From assembly GCA_023897205.1 (NCBI GenBank), contig JAHWDD010000010.1, positions 1,054,001-1,118,000 on the forward strand: 64,000 nt of DNA, written 5' to 3'. Positions 43,266 through 55,727 of the stretch are shown here, piece by piece (within the stretch, counting starts at the first letter, position 1; every line of letters begins with the position of its first letter). The translations under genes and the position numbers were made by a program. The DNA is from Exophiala sp. HKRS030 (Eukaryota; Ascomycota; Eurotiomycetes; Chaetothyriales; Herpotrichiellaceae). The notes under the pieces were generated by a model that made no database searches, was not told where the DNA came from, and saw nothing but the letters and a program-made list of their open reading frames with translations.

Positions 43266-45397
43266 TCAAGCAAGCATGCCAAACAGCAGCTTCGTCCTCG
43301 TCCAGTACTCAATTGCTTGTTGTGTCTTCTCGGATTCGGTGAGCTTCGGCTTTGCAATGTCGGAGCCGTCTTGCAGCGCCACTCTAAAATACGCCTCGTC
43401 GAAATCCGTGTCGACATAGTTGCCTTTAGACTCTGGGTCAAAAATCTCTGCCGCAACTGCTTTCTTGACCAAGGTCACTGCAGGCATGGTCCATATATCG
43501 GTCCCGCCAATATCAGCCATGACCCGGCACAGCCGCCGCAAAGCCGTAAAGGCCTTGGGCGAAGGCATGCCCTCAGGAAGCTGGCTCGTGTCGCATTTTG
43601 GTGCTCTGCCGTTCCCACGACCGGCTTCCTTCAGCTGTCGAACGACTTCATCGGCGACAACCTTGTGGAGATCATGCATCTTTTCAACCACCTTTGATGC
43701 GTGCGTCTCTTCTGGGAACGCTTTGTACAAGACTCCGGCTGATATCCTGATCGCGCGGACAACGTAAACAACACGAGAGAGGTCTGAAGGCTGCGCGATG
43801 ACCTCGGATGCGGCTGTCACAAGGCATACCTCGTACCCAGATATCGCTTTCCGTGCAGACTCCTGCAAATTCTTGCTATAATAATCGGGGTCGTCTTCGC
43901 AAAGCATCCGGACTTCTAGTGTTGCTTCATCCTCCTCTTCCTCATCTGGCTCTTCCATCATATCTCGCCATCGTAGTCTGGAGAGTTCGTTGATTTGATC
44001 CTTGGCTGCATGTATACCTGCAACCCAGTCGTCCAACGCCTTTGTCGCTTTCGAGAGAGCTTTGTTAAGCCCAGAATGTCGCACTTTCAATCTCTTGATC
44101 ATCTTCGTTCCTCCCTGGTCGAGAGGTGTCTGAACCATCTCAGGTGACCATAGTGAATTGCTAGAGGTGCTGGAACGTGATGCAGTCACAAGCTCTTCTG
44201 CGATCTTGTTAAGTCTGGACCCCTGATCTTGACATATGTCTCTCATTTGATCATTTAACGACTTCCTGATGCATCTGCTAATGTCTCTGCTAGCTGGTGT
44301 AGAGAAGTACATTGGCAACAGCAGGGTGAAGAGTTCTCGTCTCAATTCAAGGACCTCGACGGCATCGTTCAATCCCGCAAGATGCCCGTTGATGGCTTTC
44401 TCGAGTATACCGCAAGACTCCTTGGACCATGTCTCTAGTTTAGTATGCATTTCTTCAGAAGTAGATGCGGTCCGTTGGAAGTACGGCACAAAGGTCTGAA
44501 TCTCCTCAGGCAGTAAAGGCCAAGTCCGATCCAGGTCGAGAGACTCAAGCTCTCTCAAAGCAGGGTCGGCTAATATTGCCTTCCTCTGAAGATTGTTTAT
44601 TGCCTCTGATACCGGATGCCCGGTGAGTGTTTTGAATAATTGCAGAGATACAAGCTGGTATCGAAGAGCTTCGCAGATGGCCGAGCGGTTGCGAGAAGCA
44701 TCTAATTGACGACGTAACTTGTCGAGTCGACGTTCGCGAAGGTGATCTAGAGCCTTGCTTGACGAGACATCAGTGACCAGACAGTATGAACACACTGCAT
44801 CGACTAGCCCCGGAACACTGGAGGCAGGATTGACCAGCTTGGCATTGACCTGACGAAGGAGGCGCTGCCGGAGTGCTCCTAGTTTCCCTCTCATATGCTC
44901 GAGGCTCGAGGACAAGGAGCTTTCGTTTCCTAATGATCTCAACAACAGTCGTGACAGAAGAGTCAACTTGGAACATTTCAAGATGTCTTGGTTCTGAAGA
45001 CATGTCACCGAAGTCGTGTAACACCGGTGTAAGAGTCGAAATTGAGCCAAAGTCACCTTGTCTGTGGGCAGCGGCCGACGCGCCGAGTCGTACTGTGGTG
45101 GCCTGCAATCATGACTTATAGATGAGATATGCCGTTCAGCTGCTTGCGCTTTCTCTTCCAAGACTACAATCGCCTCTGCAGTTGCTAAAAACTCGCGATA
45201 ACTGCCACTGTGAAAGTTGTCAGATTGTAGTTCAATGTCGGCGCGGACAGGTCCAGCACTCACCCAACCAAGCCTCTGAGCTTTTCCTTGTCTCTCGAAG
45301 CATTTGCGCGTAATTGCTTTTCGATGGCCCGCGTTGTAGGAATACGATGCTCTTCGAAAGCCTGGTGCCAGGATGTTAAACCGGCTCCAGATTCCAT
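43266..45397 (-). CDS. COG1: Conserved oligomeric Golgi complex subunit 1
   Basis: Cog1 belongs to the COG tether for retrograde vesicles at the Golgi. Exons 45397-45264 and 45207-43266 give 691 aa with a 56-nt intron (GTGAGT..CAG). The ATG at 45397 opens MESGAGLTSWHQAFEEHRIP and TTRAIEKQLRANASRDKEKL, which runs across the intron into LRGLVGGSYREFLATAEAIV, the Vps51/Vps67-type N-terminal signature of Cog1. The single open frame from 45410 is wrong at its 5' end, since it reads the intron. The rest is helical (SYCLVTDVSSSKALDHLRER, then ALSKATKALDDWVAGIHAAK) with an acidic patch (EEPDEEEEDEATLEVR). Confidence 0.82.
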
Positions 45398-45931
45398 GCT
45401 TGCAACGCACTAGCCGAAAGGTCTCGCTCTAGCAAATGGATTATGTCTGACCAATAAGGTCACAGAGAGATTGTGAGTGTCTCACTTTATGTTTGTCATG
45501 TATCATTGAAGAATCCAAGAAAACATCAGATCCAAAGAACAGGTCATTCGTGCCAGTTCGTCGTCAAATTACTGTACAGTGTCCACACGCCGCCTTAACG
45601 AGACCGTTGTATCTTGATGAGGGACGATGTTCCTAGGGGTGATATAATACCTGAACCTCGCTCCCATTGACAGTTCTGATCGCAGTACCAGTACAAGTAT
45701 TAAACTCCCACTTTGACTATAGCAACTATATTCCCGAGTGATAAAGCATTATGCAGGAGCTCAGCCCATATGGGTGCAGTCGCCGCCTTAAAGCAGCAAC
45801 ACCGTCCTCGAGAGACTCCCGACTCCCGCCAATCAGAAATTGGTATTGTCGGGATACAATACAAACTGCTTGTTCTCAATCCCTCGACGGTGCACATCAA
45901 ATTCACGACTTCTAGCACCTCGAGAATTTGC
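45398..45931. promoter_or_regulatory. Divergent promoter between COG1 and the TACO1-like gene
   Basis: 534 bp between opposite start codons, no other coding signal. An in-frame open stretch precedes ATG 45932 but has no ATG that gives a better targeting peptide. Confidence 0.4.
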
Positions 45932-46878
45932 ATGGGATCGGCTCGAGTTCCTCTTCGGAGTTTACGCTTCTACTCCGCGCCATGGAGTTCTCGCGTCATC
46001 CATGAGCCATGTCCGTCGTCCTGGCGCAGACAATTTTCAGGTGCAGTTCCTAAGCTGTCCGGACACAATCGCTGGTCCAAGATCAAGCACGACAAAGCAC
46101 GCGCAGATGCCCGAACAAGTAAATTGAGGACGCAGCTGTCGTCTGACATTATCATCGCTTCCAGACGTATGCTTGACCATTCCCGTTCTGAGCCCATTCA
46201 TGGCTGTTCATTGTACTGATATTCGTTCCAGTCGGCGGTCCAGACCCAACTTTGAACCCACGCCTCAGTGCCGCCATCGTCGCCGCAAAAAAGGGCCAGC
46301 TGGCCAAATCTTCCATCGAACATGCCATCCTCAAAGGGCAGGGAAAGTCTCCCTCCGGAGCAACACTGGAAAATCTGATCATCGAGACAATGCTACCCCA
46401 CGGCGTCGCGGCCCTTCTCGAATGTCAGACCGACAACAAGGCTCGCACCCTGCAAGACATACGACTGATTCTATCTCGCGCCGGCGCTGCCGTCACTCCG
46501 ACCGCGTTCCTGTTCGAGAAAAAGGGACGCATCACTTTCGAAGAGCAACAGGAGAATGATCAGGGAAGCAAGGTCGGGGTTGATGAGGCCCTCGAGGATG
46601 CGATCGAGGCCGGCGCGGACGACGTCAGCACGGATGAGGATGGTAGGCTCGTGATTGATACGCCCCCCGAGGACGTGATGGACGTCGCGAAGAAGTTGCA
46701 AGAGAAATTGGGCCTGCGGGTGGACAAGGCGGAGGTCGTTTACGATCCCAACGGGGAAAGCATGGTGAGCTTGACCCCAGAGCAGGAAGAGGAGGTGGGT
46801 AAAGTGCTGGAGGCGCTCGAAGAGGACCCGTCTTTGCAGAACTTGTATGTCAATGCAACTTCGCAATCCGATCATTGA
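45932..46878 (+). CDS. TACO1/YebC-family mitochondrial translation factor
   Basis: Exons 45932-46166 and 46232-46878 (65-nt intron, GTATGC..CAG) give 293 aa. The N-terminus (MGSARVPLRSLRFYSAPWSS, then RRQFSGAV) is basic and hydroxylated, as in a mitochondrial presequence. The YebC/DUF28 core starts SGHNRWSKIKHDKARADAR and continues across the intron as LGGPDPTLNPRLSAAIVAAK, then KGQLAKSSIEHAILKGQG and VAALLECQTDNKARTLQDIR. TACO1 activates mitochondrial translation of COX1 in animals; bacterial YebC relieves ribosome stalling. A role in mitochondrial translation is therefore likely here. Confidence 0.9.
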
Positions 46879-47364
46879 GTTGTAGATGGACGGCCCACAC
46901 AATGTAAACTGTTCTTTCAATAGAAGGATTTATCATGATGTCGACCATCATGCATATTTAAATCCGTCCTACAACCTCCGATCGTGTCGGTACCTTGCAT
47001 AATGATAGGGTCAACACATATTCCCGTTCAACAATGTCCCCTCTTAAAAGCTGTAGCTATTCTAAAATCGTAAGGACAAGCCATCAATATACTCAACGAC
47101 AGTGGACAGGAACCTTGACCGATGGGACGACTCTAGACGGCATTGGCTCCCTGAGCCATTCCTCGTTCTTTTGACACAGACGAGACACCCGAATCCAAGT
47201 ACTCTACAACGACCGCGTTCGTCGAGGCGCAACAAGGGCGTTCAACGAAACAACAATTTAATGCTTAAGAAGTGGGTTGGTCAAAATTGTACAGGCGGGC
47301 TATGAAAACTCAACAGAACGGACACCTCCCTCATTGTCCAAGGAAGCAAAAGCGAAAAACAAAA
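46879..47364. other. Convergent 3' region between the TACO1-like gene and GCN2
   Basis: 486 bp holding both 3' UTRs. Some short open frames, no gene. Confidence 0.45.
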
Positions 47365-50300
47365 CTACTTGTTCTTGGCCATGTTCAGGCGCAAGAAGCC
47401 CACCAACTCGGCCAGTTTGACCTCGTGTTCGGCGCGGGTGGGACTGCGCACCTTCATGCCGCGGTCGGCGCCCCCCCTGACAATGACCAACCAGTAGTTG
47501 GCGCCCTCGACGCGGTACGCCCTCTCCAGCTCCTCCAGGGAGCGAAACTCCTCCGACAACTCGGCGCTGAGGCCGGCGGCCCACAAGGAAGAAACGACCT
47601 CGACGCACACACTCTTGAGGGTATTTGGGTCGAAACTGGTGACCAAGACGTCACCGTATCGGGGCACCGTCTTGGTCTCGGCACCACCACCGCCGCCGGC
47701 GCCGCCGCCGGCGTACCTGCCGGTCTTGTGGTGATGTTGTTGCTGTTGCGCCTTTGACTGTCCTCGGACGTACGCGAGGAGGTCCAGGATGTTGAGGCGG
47801 AAGCCCACGGCGCGAGTCGACCCTTTGTCGGATTTGGTCTGGAACTCTTGGATGAGGGAGTCGTAGCGGCCACCGACGGCGAGGAGTTTCCGGTGACTCT
47901 TTTCCATGCACTGGAAGAGCACGCTGCCTCGGTAGAGGTGTTCGGCGTTGTTGCGGAGGGGGGCGACGAGGACTTGTGTCTGTATGGACATTTGTCGAAG
48001 GACGTGGACGAGCTCGTCGAGTCGCGCAAAAAGTGACAAGGCCTTGTTCAAGTGGTCTCCCTGGCCGAACAACTGTGAAAATTTGGTCCGGACTCGTTCC
48101 ACGTCACCGACGACATTGAATTTCGAGAGGTCCGTCACAGAGGTCTCTGCGATGTTGATCGCCGTGCTTCGAAGTCTCTCGCGTACCTTTTCCCATTTGC
48201 CGTCACCCGTGGATAGATAAGAAAGAGCCTGCTTGACTTGTGGGACGTCGTGGGATTTGATGCGACAAAAGTCTAGAACAATGTCAATCAAGTCTGCGTG
48301 GGTGAGATAGATTGTCCATTCTCGAGCCGCGAGTGCCGGGAATTCGTGAAGAATTTCGTCCATGACTTTGATGACCTCGGCTTCCTTGAGTGATAGATCC
48401 CTGGCGCTCTGTGAGACAAAATCAAAGTCCACTTCAGGGACTTGTCGAGGCTGGTTGCCAGGTACGGTAGCACGGTAGACAGCACCAAAGCAATAGGTCT
48501 TTGCGAGATTGCATGGAATTTGTCCAAGTGTTCTAGCAAAAGGCAGCGTCAAGTCTTCCGGGAGTTGTACTGTGAGGCCCGAAGGGTCAAGAAAGACGGC
48601 GGGATTTGGTGTGAATCCGGTCTTCGGAATGATGCCTTGTCTGGGAGCTTCGATTGCGCCGTGTCGGCGGAAGATCACCTTCAGTTGATCGGTGACTGAT
48701 ATCCACAGCATTGGATCAACAGGTACCATGCTTTCTCCAGAACGATCTTCCCAGGCGAGGCTCGAAACAGGATCATTTGGCTTGGAGAATAGTTTGCCGA
48801 TAAGGTCTTGGTACTCTTCAGGATTCTGCTCGGCCAGTCGGTCTATGAAGCGTTGGAATTTCTCCTCTTCCAGAGGTTCCGGAATCTTTCCACTGTCTAA
48901 CAATTCCCTCGCGGTAGGTCTGAATTGTTGGTCAATGTTGACAAGTTGTGAAATGATCTCGCCTTGTGTTTGGTGAATATCTTCTTCGAAGAATGCCGGC
49001 AACTGAGGTGGCTGTTTGGCCAAACCTTGAAGCAGGATGTTCTTTTCGTATTGTGTAGGAATTGGATAGCACATTTCGAAGAACATGATTCCCAGGGAAT
49101 ACATATCTGCTCGGGCGTCGTATTTCTTGCCACGTTCCAAGAGTTCAGGAGCAGTGTAACCTTTGGTACCAACCCCCCAAGAATCTGTGATGGTCATGCC
49201 TGGCTTGGACACATTGGGTTTCGACACAGTTTGTCCTGCAGTAGCAAGTCCAAAGTCACCGATCTTGGGGTTGTCATGAGCATCCAGGAAGATGTTTTCT
49301 GGTTTGAGATCGCGATGCACGATGCTCTGTGCGTGGATGTACGCAAGCCCCTCGACAATGCGGCGGAACAGCCTCCAGACAGCAGGGACATCCTGAGAAA
49401 GCCCCTCTTTCATTCGATTCCAGAGGGTTTTGCCCTCACAGAGCTCCATCTGAATATACAAGGTGGACTTTTGCTTCTGCCTCAGGGGAGTTCGCGATCG
49501 CGTCGGGGCGATTGAATTCGAAGGAGATTCGGTACTGTTCTCGAATGGGTTGTTGTCGTAGCTACCCATAAAACCCGGACTTGTTGGAATACGGACCGAA
49601 AAAGGATCGGACTCTGGCTCTTCTTCCTTTGCCTGTGCTTCGTCTGGACGACTGGACTCTGGATCAGTCTTGAACGGATCGTTGTCATCTTCATAGCCTT
49701 CTTGCTCATCAAGCGATGGAGGTTCTTGGTAGCCAAACATGTTTCCATCGTCGTCGCTGCTACTGTATTCAGCACCTTGGTTCCGATAGACAGAAACTTC
49801 CAAGAAGTCATGGCCTGTACTTATCGCCGGAGCTTGCTGTAATGATCGATCTGGAACTCGCGGTTGAGGGGATTCCTCGATGTATTCTGCATCCTCTCGC
49901 TCAACCCAAGAATTGTAATATCGGACAACATAAGGATGATTCAATCGTGCTAGTAGCGTGACTTCGGCGAGAATTCCTTCCAATTCCCGTTCGGAGGTGC
50001 TTTCGATCTTTTTGACAGCGTAGAACTGTCCGTCAAGTTTCAGTCTGGCGCGATAGACATTTCCAAATCCACCCTTGCCAATACGTTCGACTTCCTCAAA
50101 GTCGTTGTGATATCGAGAAACAAATCGATCACTGTATCTTCGACGTCGACTTGGAGTGCCAGGTGTTTCTGGGTACGTGTTCCGAAATATCGGCTCCCGC
50201 TCTTCCGTGAAGAATGCCTTTCGAGTAAGCTCGAAGGCAGTCGGACGCTTTCCTGTCTCGCTTTGGAACATTGCAGTCAGAAGTCTTGTCGCGTTTGTCC

Positions 50301-51856
50301 CGAAGCCACAGCCAGCGATGACTTGGTATGGGGAGGTGTACGTTTCTTTCACATTCTTCTCAACGGCCATCTGCATAATAATGATTCCAAGGTCCCAGAT
50401 GCAAGTCTTATTTGATCTTCGAGGAGGGGTTGAATTCAATTCAGGGGGGATCCAAAGTGGAAGATCTTGTTCGGACGGCTCAGAGAGGCTCTGAGCTGCT
50501 CGGACTAGATCGCGCAGTTGCGTACCATAGCCATCAGCCAATTTGACAGTAACACCTCCACTGGCAGAGCGAAACAACATCACATTACCTGCATGGACTG
50601 CAGGGTGAACGTAACCTTGTTGGTCGAAAAACAGCAAGGCATCAGCCAGCTGGCGTGCCCACGAGCGAATTCTTGCAGCACTCAGAGCGCCAACAATATC
50701 CAAAAGATCGGATAATGAGCCTTGTTCGGCAAATTCCGAAAGAATCGTAAGGTTCCACTGGCCGACATCTTGACCCAGGTCCATAAGCTCAATTTTGTAG
50801 TTGATGAGGTCCACCACATTTGGATGACGATGCTCTTTCGATGATTCAAGATCTTGTTCAACAACCTCCATGCACTTTTGTAGCTTGGCCTTGGGTGCGA
50901 TGGTTTCGGGGAGATATATCATCTTAAGCAGGAATCGAGGAGCCTGCACTCGATCGATGTCCACGCGTGGAGCCACAATCAAGACCTTCTTATCTGGGCG
51001 CTTGAGAATGACTGATCTTCCAGTCACGGCTTTGAATTTGAAAGGTGTAGATGTGACAATGTCTCGTGAAGTCATCGATTGATCAAATCGGATTGGTTCC
51101 TCTGGGGCGTCGTAAAAGTCGGCATTCTCATCTCCCGTAATCTTGCGAGTGATTGTCTTGAGCCGTCTTTGCTTTTCATTTTCGACCTTTGATTCAAACA
51201 GGAGTTCCTGCTTTTCGGTTTCTTCCTCTTGTCGTCTCCGAACAGATTCTTGCTGTTTCTTGGTACGCGCTTCTTTCGCCGCACGCTCCTCCTCCAGACT
51301 GAACTCATTCTTCTTGGCAGCCTTGTCAAGGTTGATCTCGGTGAGAAAGTCCATTATGGCGCTGGTGACTTCGTAAACACATTCATTCCCTTGGTGTTGG
51401 CGAGGATAATCGGCGGTGATTTGTTCAATGCGCTTTCTTATGGCCGGATCCTTTGGCTGAACGTCAAGAATGTTGATTTTGGGCCTGACTTTCGGATATT
51501 CGCGTGGAAACTCAAAGATTAGTTTTGCAAAATAGTCAGGGCTTTCAAGCGGGCCTATCCTGACTTGAAAGGCTAGGTTTTCGTATCTCTGTTGTGGTGT
51601 TAGAAGTTGAGGCGGTGAAGCCATTCTCTCACTTGGAACTTACCTGCCAGGCATCCTTTCGCCCGCGGACTCTTTCAAACTCGTCGGGATAAATAGCCCT
51701 CGTAGTCAAGAACTCGTTGCGTTGGATTTCTGGATAGTCCGCAATCTCCTCTTCTAAGCCACGATGAGATCTTCCAAATGAAGGCGGATTGGGAGTCGGA
51801 GGATCTGGAATTGGTGTCTGCACCGCAAGGGGTTTGGTTTTCTTCTTTGTAGGCAT
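47365..51856 (-). CDS. GCN2: eIF2-alpha kinase Gcn2
   Basis: Gcn2 senses uncharged tRNA and phosphorylates eIF2alpha. Exons 51856-51644 and 51588-47365 (55-nt intron) give 1478 aa from ATG 51856 (MPTKKKTKPLAVQ). Domains: RWD at about 28-155 (Gcn1 binding); a charged helix (SLEEERAAKEARTKKQQESV); a pseudokinase at about 260-540, where HRD is HPAVHAGN and DFG is DGY. The active kinase is at about 567-1000 with IGKGGFGNVY, YAVKKI, VHRDLKPEN, GDFGLA and GTKGYTAPE, and a long acidic insert between strands 4 and 5. The HisRS-like domain spans about 1015-1400 (DPMLWISVTDQLKVIFRRHG, LLAVGGRYDSLI). A C-terminal dimer/ribosome region ends LAELVGFLRLNMAKNK. A Gly/His/Gln low-complexity loop interrupts the HisRS-like part. 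Confidence 0.96.
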
Positions 51857-52339
51857 ATTGAAGTACCAGATCCGCAAAGGGATCTGATGTTGTCTCGGCG
51901 ATGTCTGTGTTTCTTGAAGCTTGGCAGGTTACCCCGAAAACGAGGGGTATATATACCTACCTAGGCAGTTGCAGCAATTGCCGCAACCACCTATCTCATG
52001 ATTCTTTGTCGCATGAATGTTGTCGTTGTGTGAGAGTGTTGTGAACAAAGTTGAGAGAGAAAGGGTGGTTGACCTTTTGACTCACTCAACAACCACAGCC
52101 TCGCCAAGAGATGTCCGGCACGGAACAACTATAGGCCGGGAAGCCGATTCTCAATTCTGTGATGGCGATTCAGTGTTTCTCACTCAAACCATCCACCTCT
52201 TTTTCTTCACGACAGACTTCGATTCGTGTTCTCTGTTGAGTTCACAAGGAGCACTTCCCTGCCCGGTAGTGCGGTCTACTCCCTGCTTGTTTCGGTGGGA
52301 CAAGTTTTTCGCAAGGATATCTGAACCGAAACCGCCAAG
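51857..52339. promoter_or_regulatory. Divergent promoter of GCN2 and RBG1
   Basis: 483 bp between the two start codons. A GTATATATACC box at 51948-51958 lies about 95 bp upstream of the GCN2 start. No other gene is present. Confidence 0.55.
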
Positions 52340-54004
52340 ATGGTGAATATTACTGAAAAGATCAAAGAGTATGTCGCTGTATATGACACAAGATGTCTGG
52401 TTCCTAACTCGTTCCCAGGATCGAGGCCGAAATGGCCCGAACTCAAAGTATGTGTTGTCTTCTTATCATAGCAGGGAGCAGATAACTGACGTGGAACAGA
52501 AAACAAAGCCACAGGTTCGTGATGACTGGTCGACAACGCCTTCTGCAAAGTCTGTGACTGATTGGGACTAGAATACCATCTCGGACTACTGAAAGGGTAA
52601 GCTCTCTCCTGCAGAATTGTTGTATTGTTGTATGTATCAAAGGTGTCAAAACTGGAAGATGCCCAAAGACCAATAAATTCCGTATCCACTCCAAAAAATG
52701 GCCAGCCTCGTCACGTGCGAGGCCTGCTTTGGTCGTTACCATAGGATGCAAAATGGGTGTGAAGGACCTTTCTCACCCTCAAGAGGTGTAGGGGACACGA
52801 CACTTGAGGAGCCCCTTGATGGCCATCCTAGTACCAAGTTCTACAGCAGATGATCCTGTCACAGAAAAACCAAGCTGACTTAGCCCTTATAGAAAGCTTG
52901 CACGATTACGAGCACAACTACTTGAGCCAGGCCCGGGCGCCGGTTCCGGCGGAGGGACAGGCTTCGACGTTTCCAAGTCGGGAGATGCGCGAATAGCCCT
53001 GGTCGGTTTCCCATCGGTCGGTAAATCGACGTTTTTGTCCAAAATCACAAAAACCAAATCAGAAGTTGCAGCCTACTCATTTACGACCTTGACCGCAATT
53101 CCTGGAGTGCTTGAATACGGAGGTGCTGAGATCCAGATCCTCGATTTACCTGGTATCATTGAAGGTGCTTCTGAGGGTAAAGGTAGAGGTCGACAAGTCA
53201 TCAGTGCCGCAAAGGTGAGCAGTAACATGGCCTCGAAAAGATCGATCTCGTATTCTTTTGATCGATTCTCTCTGATATTTGTGTGTGCGTACTCTTGCGC
53301 ACCTCTAGACATCCGACCTGATATTAATGGTGCTCGACGCCACGAAAAGAGCCGAGCAACGAGCCCTCCTGGAAGCGGAATTGGAAGCCGTCGGGATCCG
53401 ATTGAACCGCGACCCACCGAACATCTACCTCAAAGCCAAAAAGGCCGGCGGCATGAAGATCACGTTCCAATCACCACCGAAGTACATTGACGAGAAGATG
53501 GTCTACAACATCCTGCGAGACTACAAGATCCTAAACTGCGAGGTGCTGGTGCGAGACGAGAACGTCACGGTAGACGATTTCATCGACGTCATCATGAAGG
53601 ACCACAGAAAATACATTCGGTGTCTGTACGTGTACAATAAGATCGATAGCGTGACGGTGGACTACCTGGACGCTTTAGCCCACGAACCCAACACGGTCGT
53701 CATGTCGTGCGAGCTGGACCTGGGTATTCAGGATGTCGTCGAGCGGTGCTGGCAGGAGTTACGGTTGATGCGCATCTACACGAAGAGACAGGGCGTGGAC
53801 CCGGACTTTGGAGAGGCCCTGATCGTGAGGAGCAATAGCAGCATCGAAGACGTGTGCGACCAGATCCATCGCACGCTCAAGGAGACGTTCAAGTACGCGC
53901 TCGTGTGGGGTGCAAGTGCGAAGCATATCCCACAGCGAGTCGGGTTGGCACACGTGGTTTCTGATGAAGATGTGGTGCAAGTGGTTAGTGCTTGGAAAGC
54001 ATAG
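52340..54004 (+). CDS. RBG1: DRG1/Rbg1 ribosome-associated GTPase
   Basis: Six exons: 52340-52368, 52419-52447, 52500-52514, 52572-52596, 52893-53214 and 53309-54004; all phases agree and give 371 aa. The N-terminus [20 protein letters not shown], then [19 protein letters not shown], is the DRG signature and is spread over four tiny exons, one of only 15 nt. G motifs: GFPSVGKST (71-79), [27 protein letters not shown] and NKID. The C-terminal TGS domain includes [17 protein letters not shown] and [19 protein letters not shown]. Partnered in yeast by Tma46, Rbg1 helps stalled ribosomes resume translation. Its divergent neighbour is GCN2, another translation-stress gene. Confidence 0.94.
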
Positions 54005-54136
54005 ACTTGAACAGGAATGTAGTGTCTTGACGACGAATAATGATGATGTTCAGGCGAATAAGGTGGAGAATCATGCGTTCGTGCTATGTGTTATATCTAC
54101 CATGTCTTTGTGCACAGAATATATTTCTCCCACCAT

Positions 54137-55423
54137 TTACCTCAACACCCTCCTCGGATCCAGACTGTTGATGTTTGCACTGACGGCCTTGCCGTCAAAC
54201 ACAAACTCACTCATCAACTTACCCGTGGCCGGACCGTTCTGGATTCCCCAGCACGTGTGCCCCGCTGCGATGTAGACACCCTTGGTGTTTGTGTGTCCGA
54301 CCAGTGGACCCGACCCGGTTTCCACTTGAGGCAGGTAACAGGCCTGGCGGACCAGGACCTCACCGTCTCGCATCTCGTCCGAGAAACTAGCGCAGTAGTC
54401 GACGATGTCCTGACACCGGGAGTCGTCGACCTCGACGTCGGCGGCAGACTTTGGCAGGGGCACGAGGTGGTCTCCCTCTCCGCAGGCGTACAGCTCGTTG
54501 TTGGGCCGTGCGTAGATTTCCGGGCTGACATACATGGCGCCCGACTTGACGCCGTCCTTGAAGTTCTTCGGCAAGGCCAGTTGCGTGAACAGACAGTAAG
54601 CCGACACCGGCCTCGTCGGACGGATCGTCACGCTGTGCGCCCGGAGGGAACCGATCGGTGCTCCCGGCCAGACGGTCTTGGTCCAAGGCCCCGCCGTGAC
54701 GATGACATCGGTGGCCGGCAGACTTTGCAACGTACTCGTCGACTTGTCCTTGTACTTGACCGTATGGTCGCCCGCCGCTGAAGTCTCGATCTTTTGGACG
54801 CTACCGATGATGATTTTGGCCCCCTTTTCTTCCGCGAGAGACGCCATCGAGGTGGTGAATTGATAGGGGTGCACTTGTGCCGTATCCTTGGGTGAACCCA
54901 TGCTGTCGTATCCTCGCACGCAGTCCTCGGCCAACCAGTCCAGATCGTCGGGCAGGCCCATCTTTCTCAGGTTCGCGTACGACTCTTTGCTTCGTTTCTG
55001 TAGACTCACATGACCGGCGTCGCTCGACACGTCAGGCTGATGAATGCCTCGGATCTCCTCGGCGGCGCCATCCGCGCCGCTGTTGTCCGTGATCTTTGGT
55101 CGACTCGAGACGTGACGCCCCTTCAGGTCGATCTGGCCGACGCCTACCCCGCGGTATCCCCATCGGTCAACGCCACCGTGTTCTTTGGCCAGTTGGGCGT
55201 GGAGCTTGAAACTCAACGGCACGAGACATGACGGGTATGCCCAGAGAGCGAGTAGTCCCCCGGCCTTGCCGGATGCGCCGCTCGCTATCGACGTGGCCTC
55301 TATGAGGTGTATTGTGTGCTTCTCGGGGTCGTATCTTGGATGTCGTGTCAGGTAATATGCCGTTGTTGAACCAATGATTCCTCCTCCGATGACTACAATG
55401 TTTCTCTTCTCCCCGTCGGCCAT
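54137..55423 (-). CDS. DAO-type FAD-dependent oxidoreductase (Tda3-like)
   Basis: A single exon of 428 aa with ATG 55423. The FAD Rossmann motif NIVVIGGGIIGSTTAYYL (GGGIIG, residues 13-18) opens a DAO-family fold. EATSIASGASGKAGGLLA, HPYQFTTSMASLAEEKGAKI, TDVIVTAGPWTKTVWPGAP, ELYACGEGDHLVPLP and the C-terminal AGHTCWGIQNGPATGKLMSE follow. The last motif and the Gly-rich GKAGGLL stretch match the fungal Tda3-type branch rather than true D-amino-acid oxidases. The substrate is unknown. Third positions are GC-rich. Confidence 0.85.
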   Translation of the reverse strand: MADGEKRNIVVIGGGIIGSTTAYYLTRHPRYDPEKHTIHLIEATSIASGASGKAGGLLALWAYPSCLVPLSFKLHAQLAKEHGGVDRWGYRGVGVGQIDLKGRHVSSRPKITDNSGADGAAEEIRGIHQPDVSSDAGHVSLQKRSKESYANLRKMGLPDDLDWLAEDCVRGYDSMGSPKDTAQVHPYQFTTSMASLAEEKGAKIIIGSVQKIETSAAGDHTVKYKDKSTSTLQSLPATDVIVTAGPWTKTVWPGAPIGSLRAHSVTIRPTRPVSAYCLFTQLALPKNFKDGVKSGAMYVSPEIYARPNNELYACGEGDHLVPLPKSAADVEVDDSRCQDIVDYCASFSDEMRDGEVLVRQACYLPQVETGSGPLVGHTNTKGVYIAAGHTCWGIQNGPATGKLMSEFVFDGKAVSANINSLDPRRVLR

Positions 55424-55727
55424 GGTGAGATGATGGTGGTGGTGATGACAACAACCACGAGATAGTCGAGATAAGATTGATCGAGCTATGTTGAAGGCTG
55501 GAAGAGACCAATGTCAACTTGAGATCGATGCTTTGTCGAGAAGCTTTTATCTTATAATACTTTTGACAAGAGTCACGATCACAGCAACTATTTGTAAGTA
55601 CTTGGTGTCCTTCGCAGGGAGAAGATCTCAAAGTGGCGATGTCATATGAGGTTGAACGGCTCTCATGTCCCGCCCAATCGGGAAACAGAGTGATGCCGCT
55701 CTTGTTCAATATTTTGCTATCTAGAAT
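55424..55727. other. Short gap between two minus-strand genes
   Basis: 304 bp, presumably the 3' UTR of the kinase-like gene and the promoter of the FAD oxidoreductase. No motif recognised. Confidence 0.4.
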
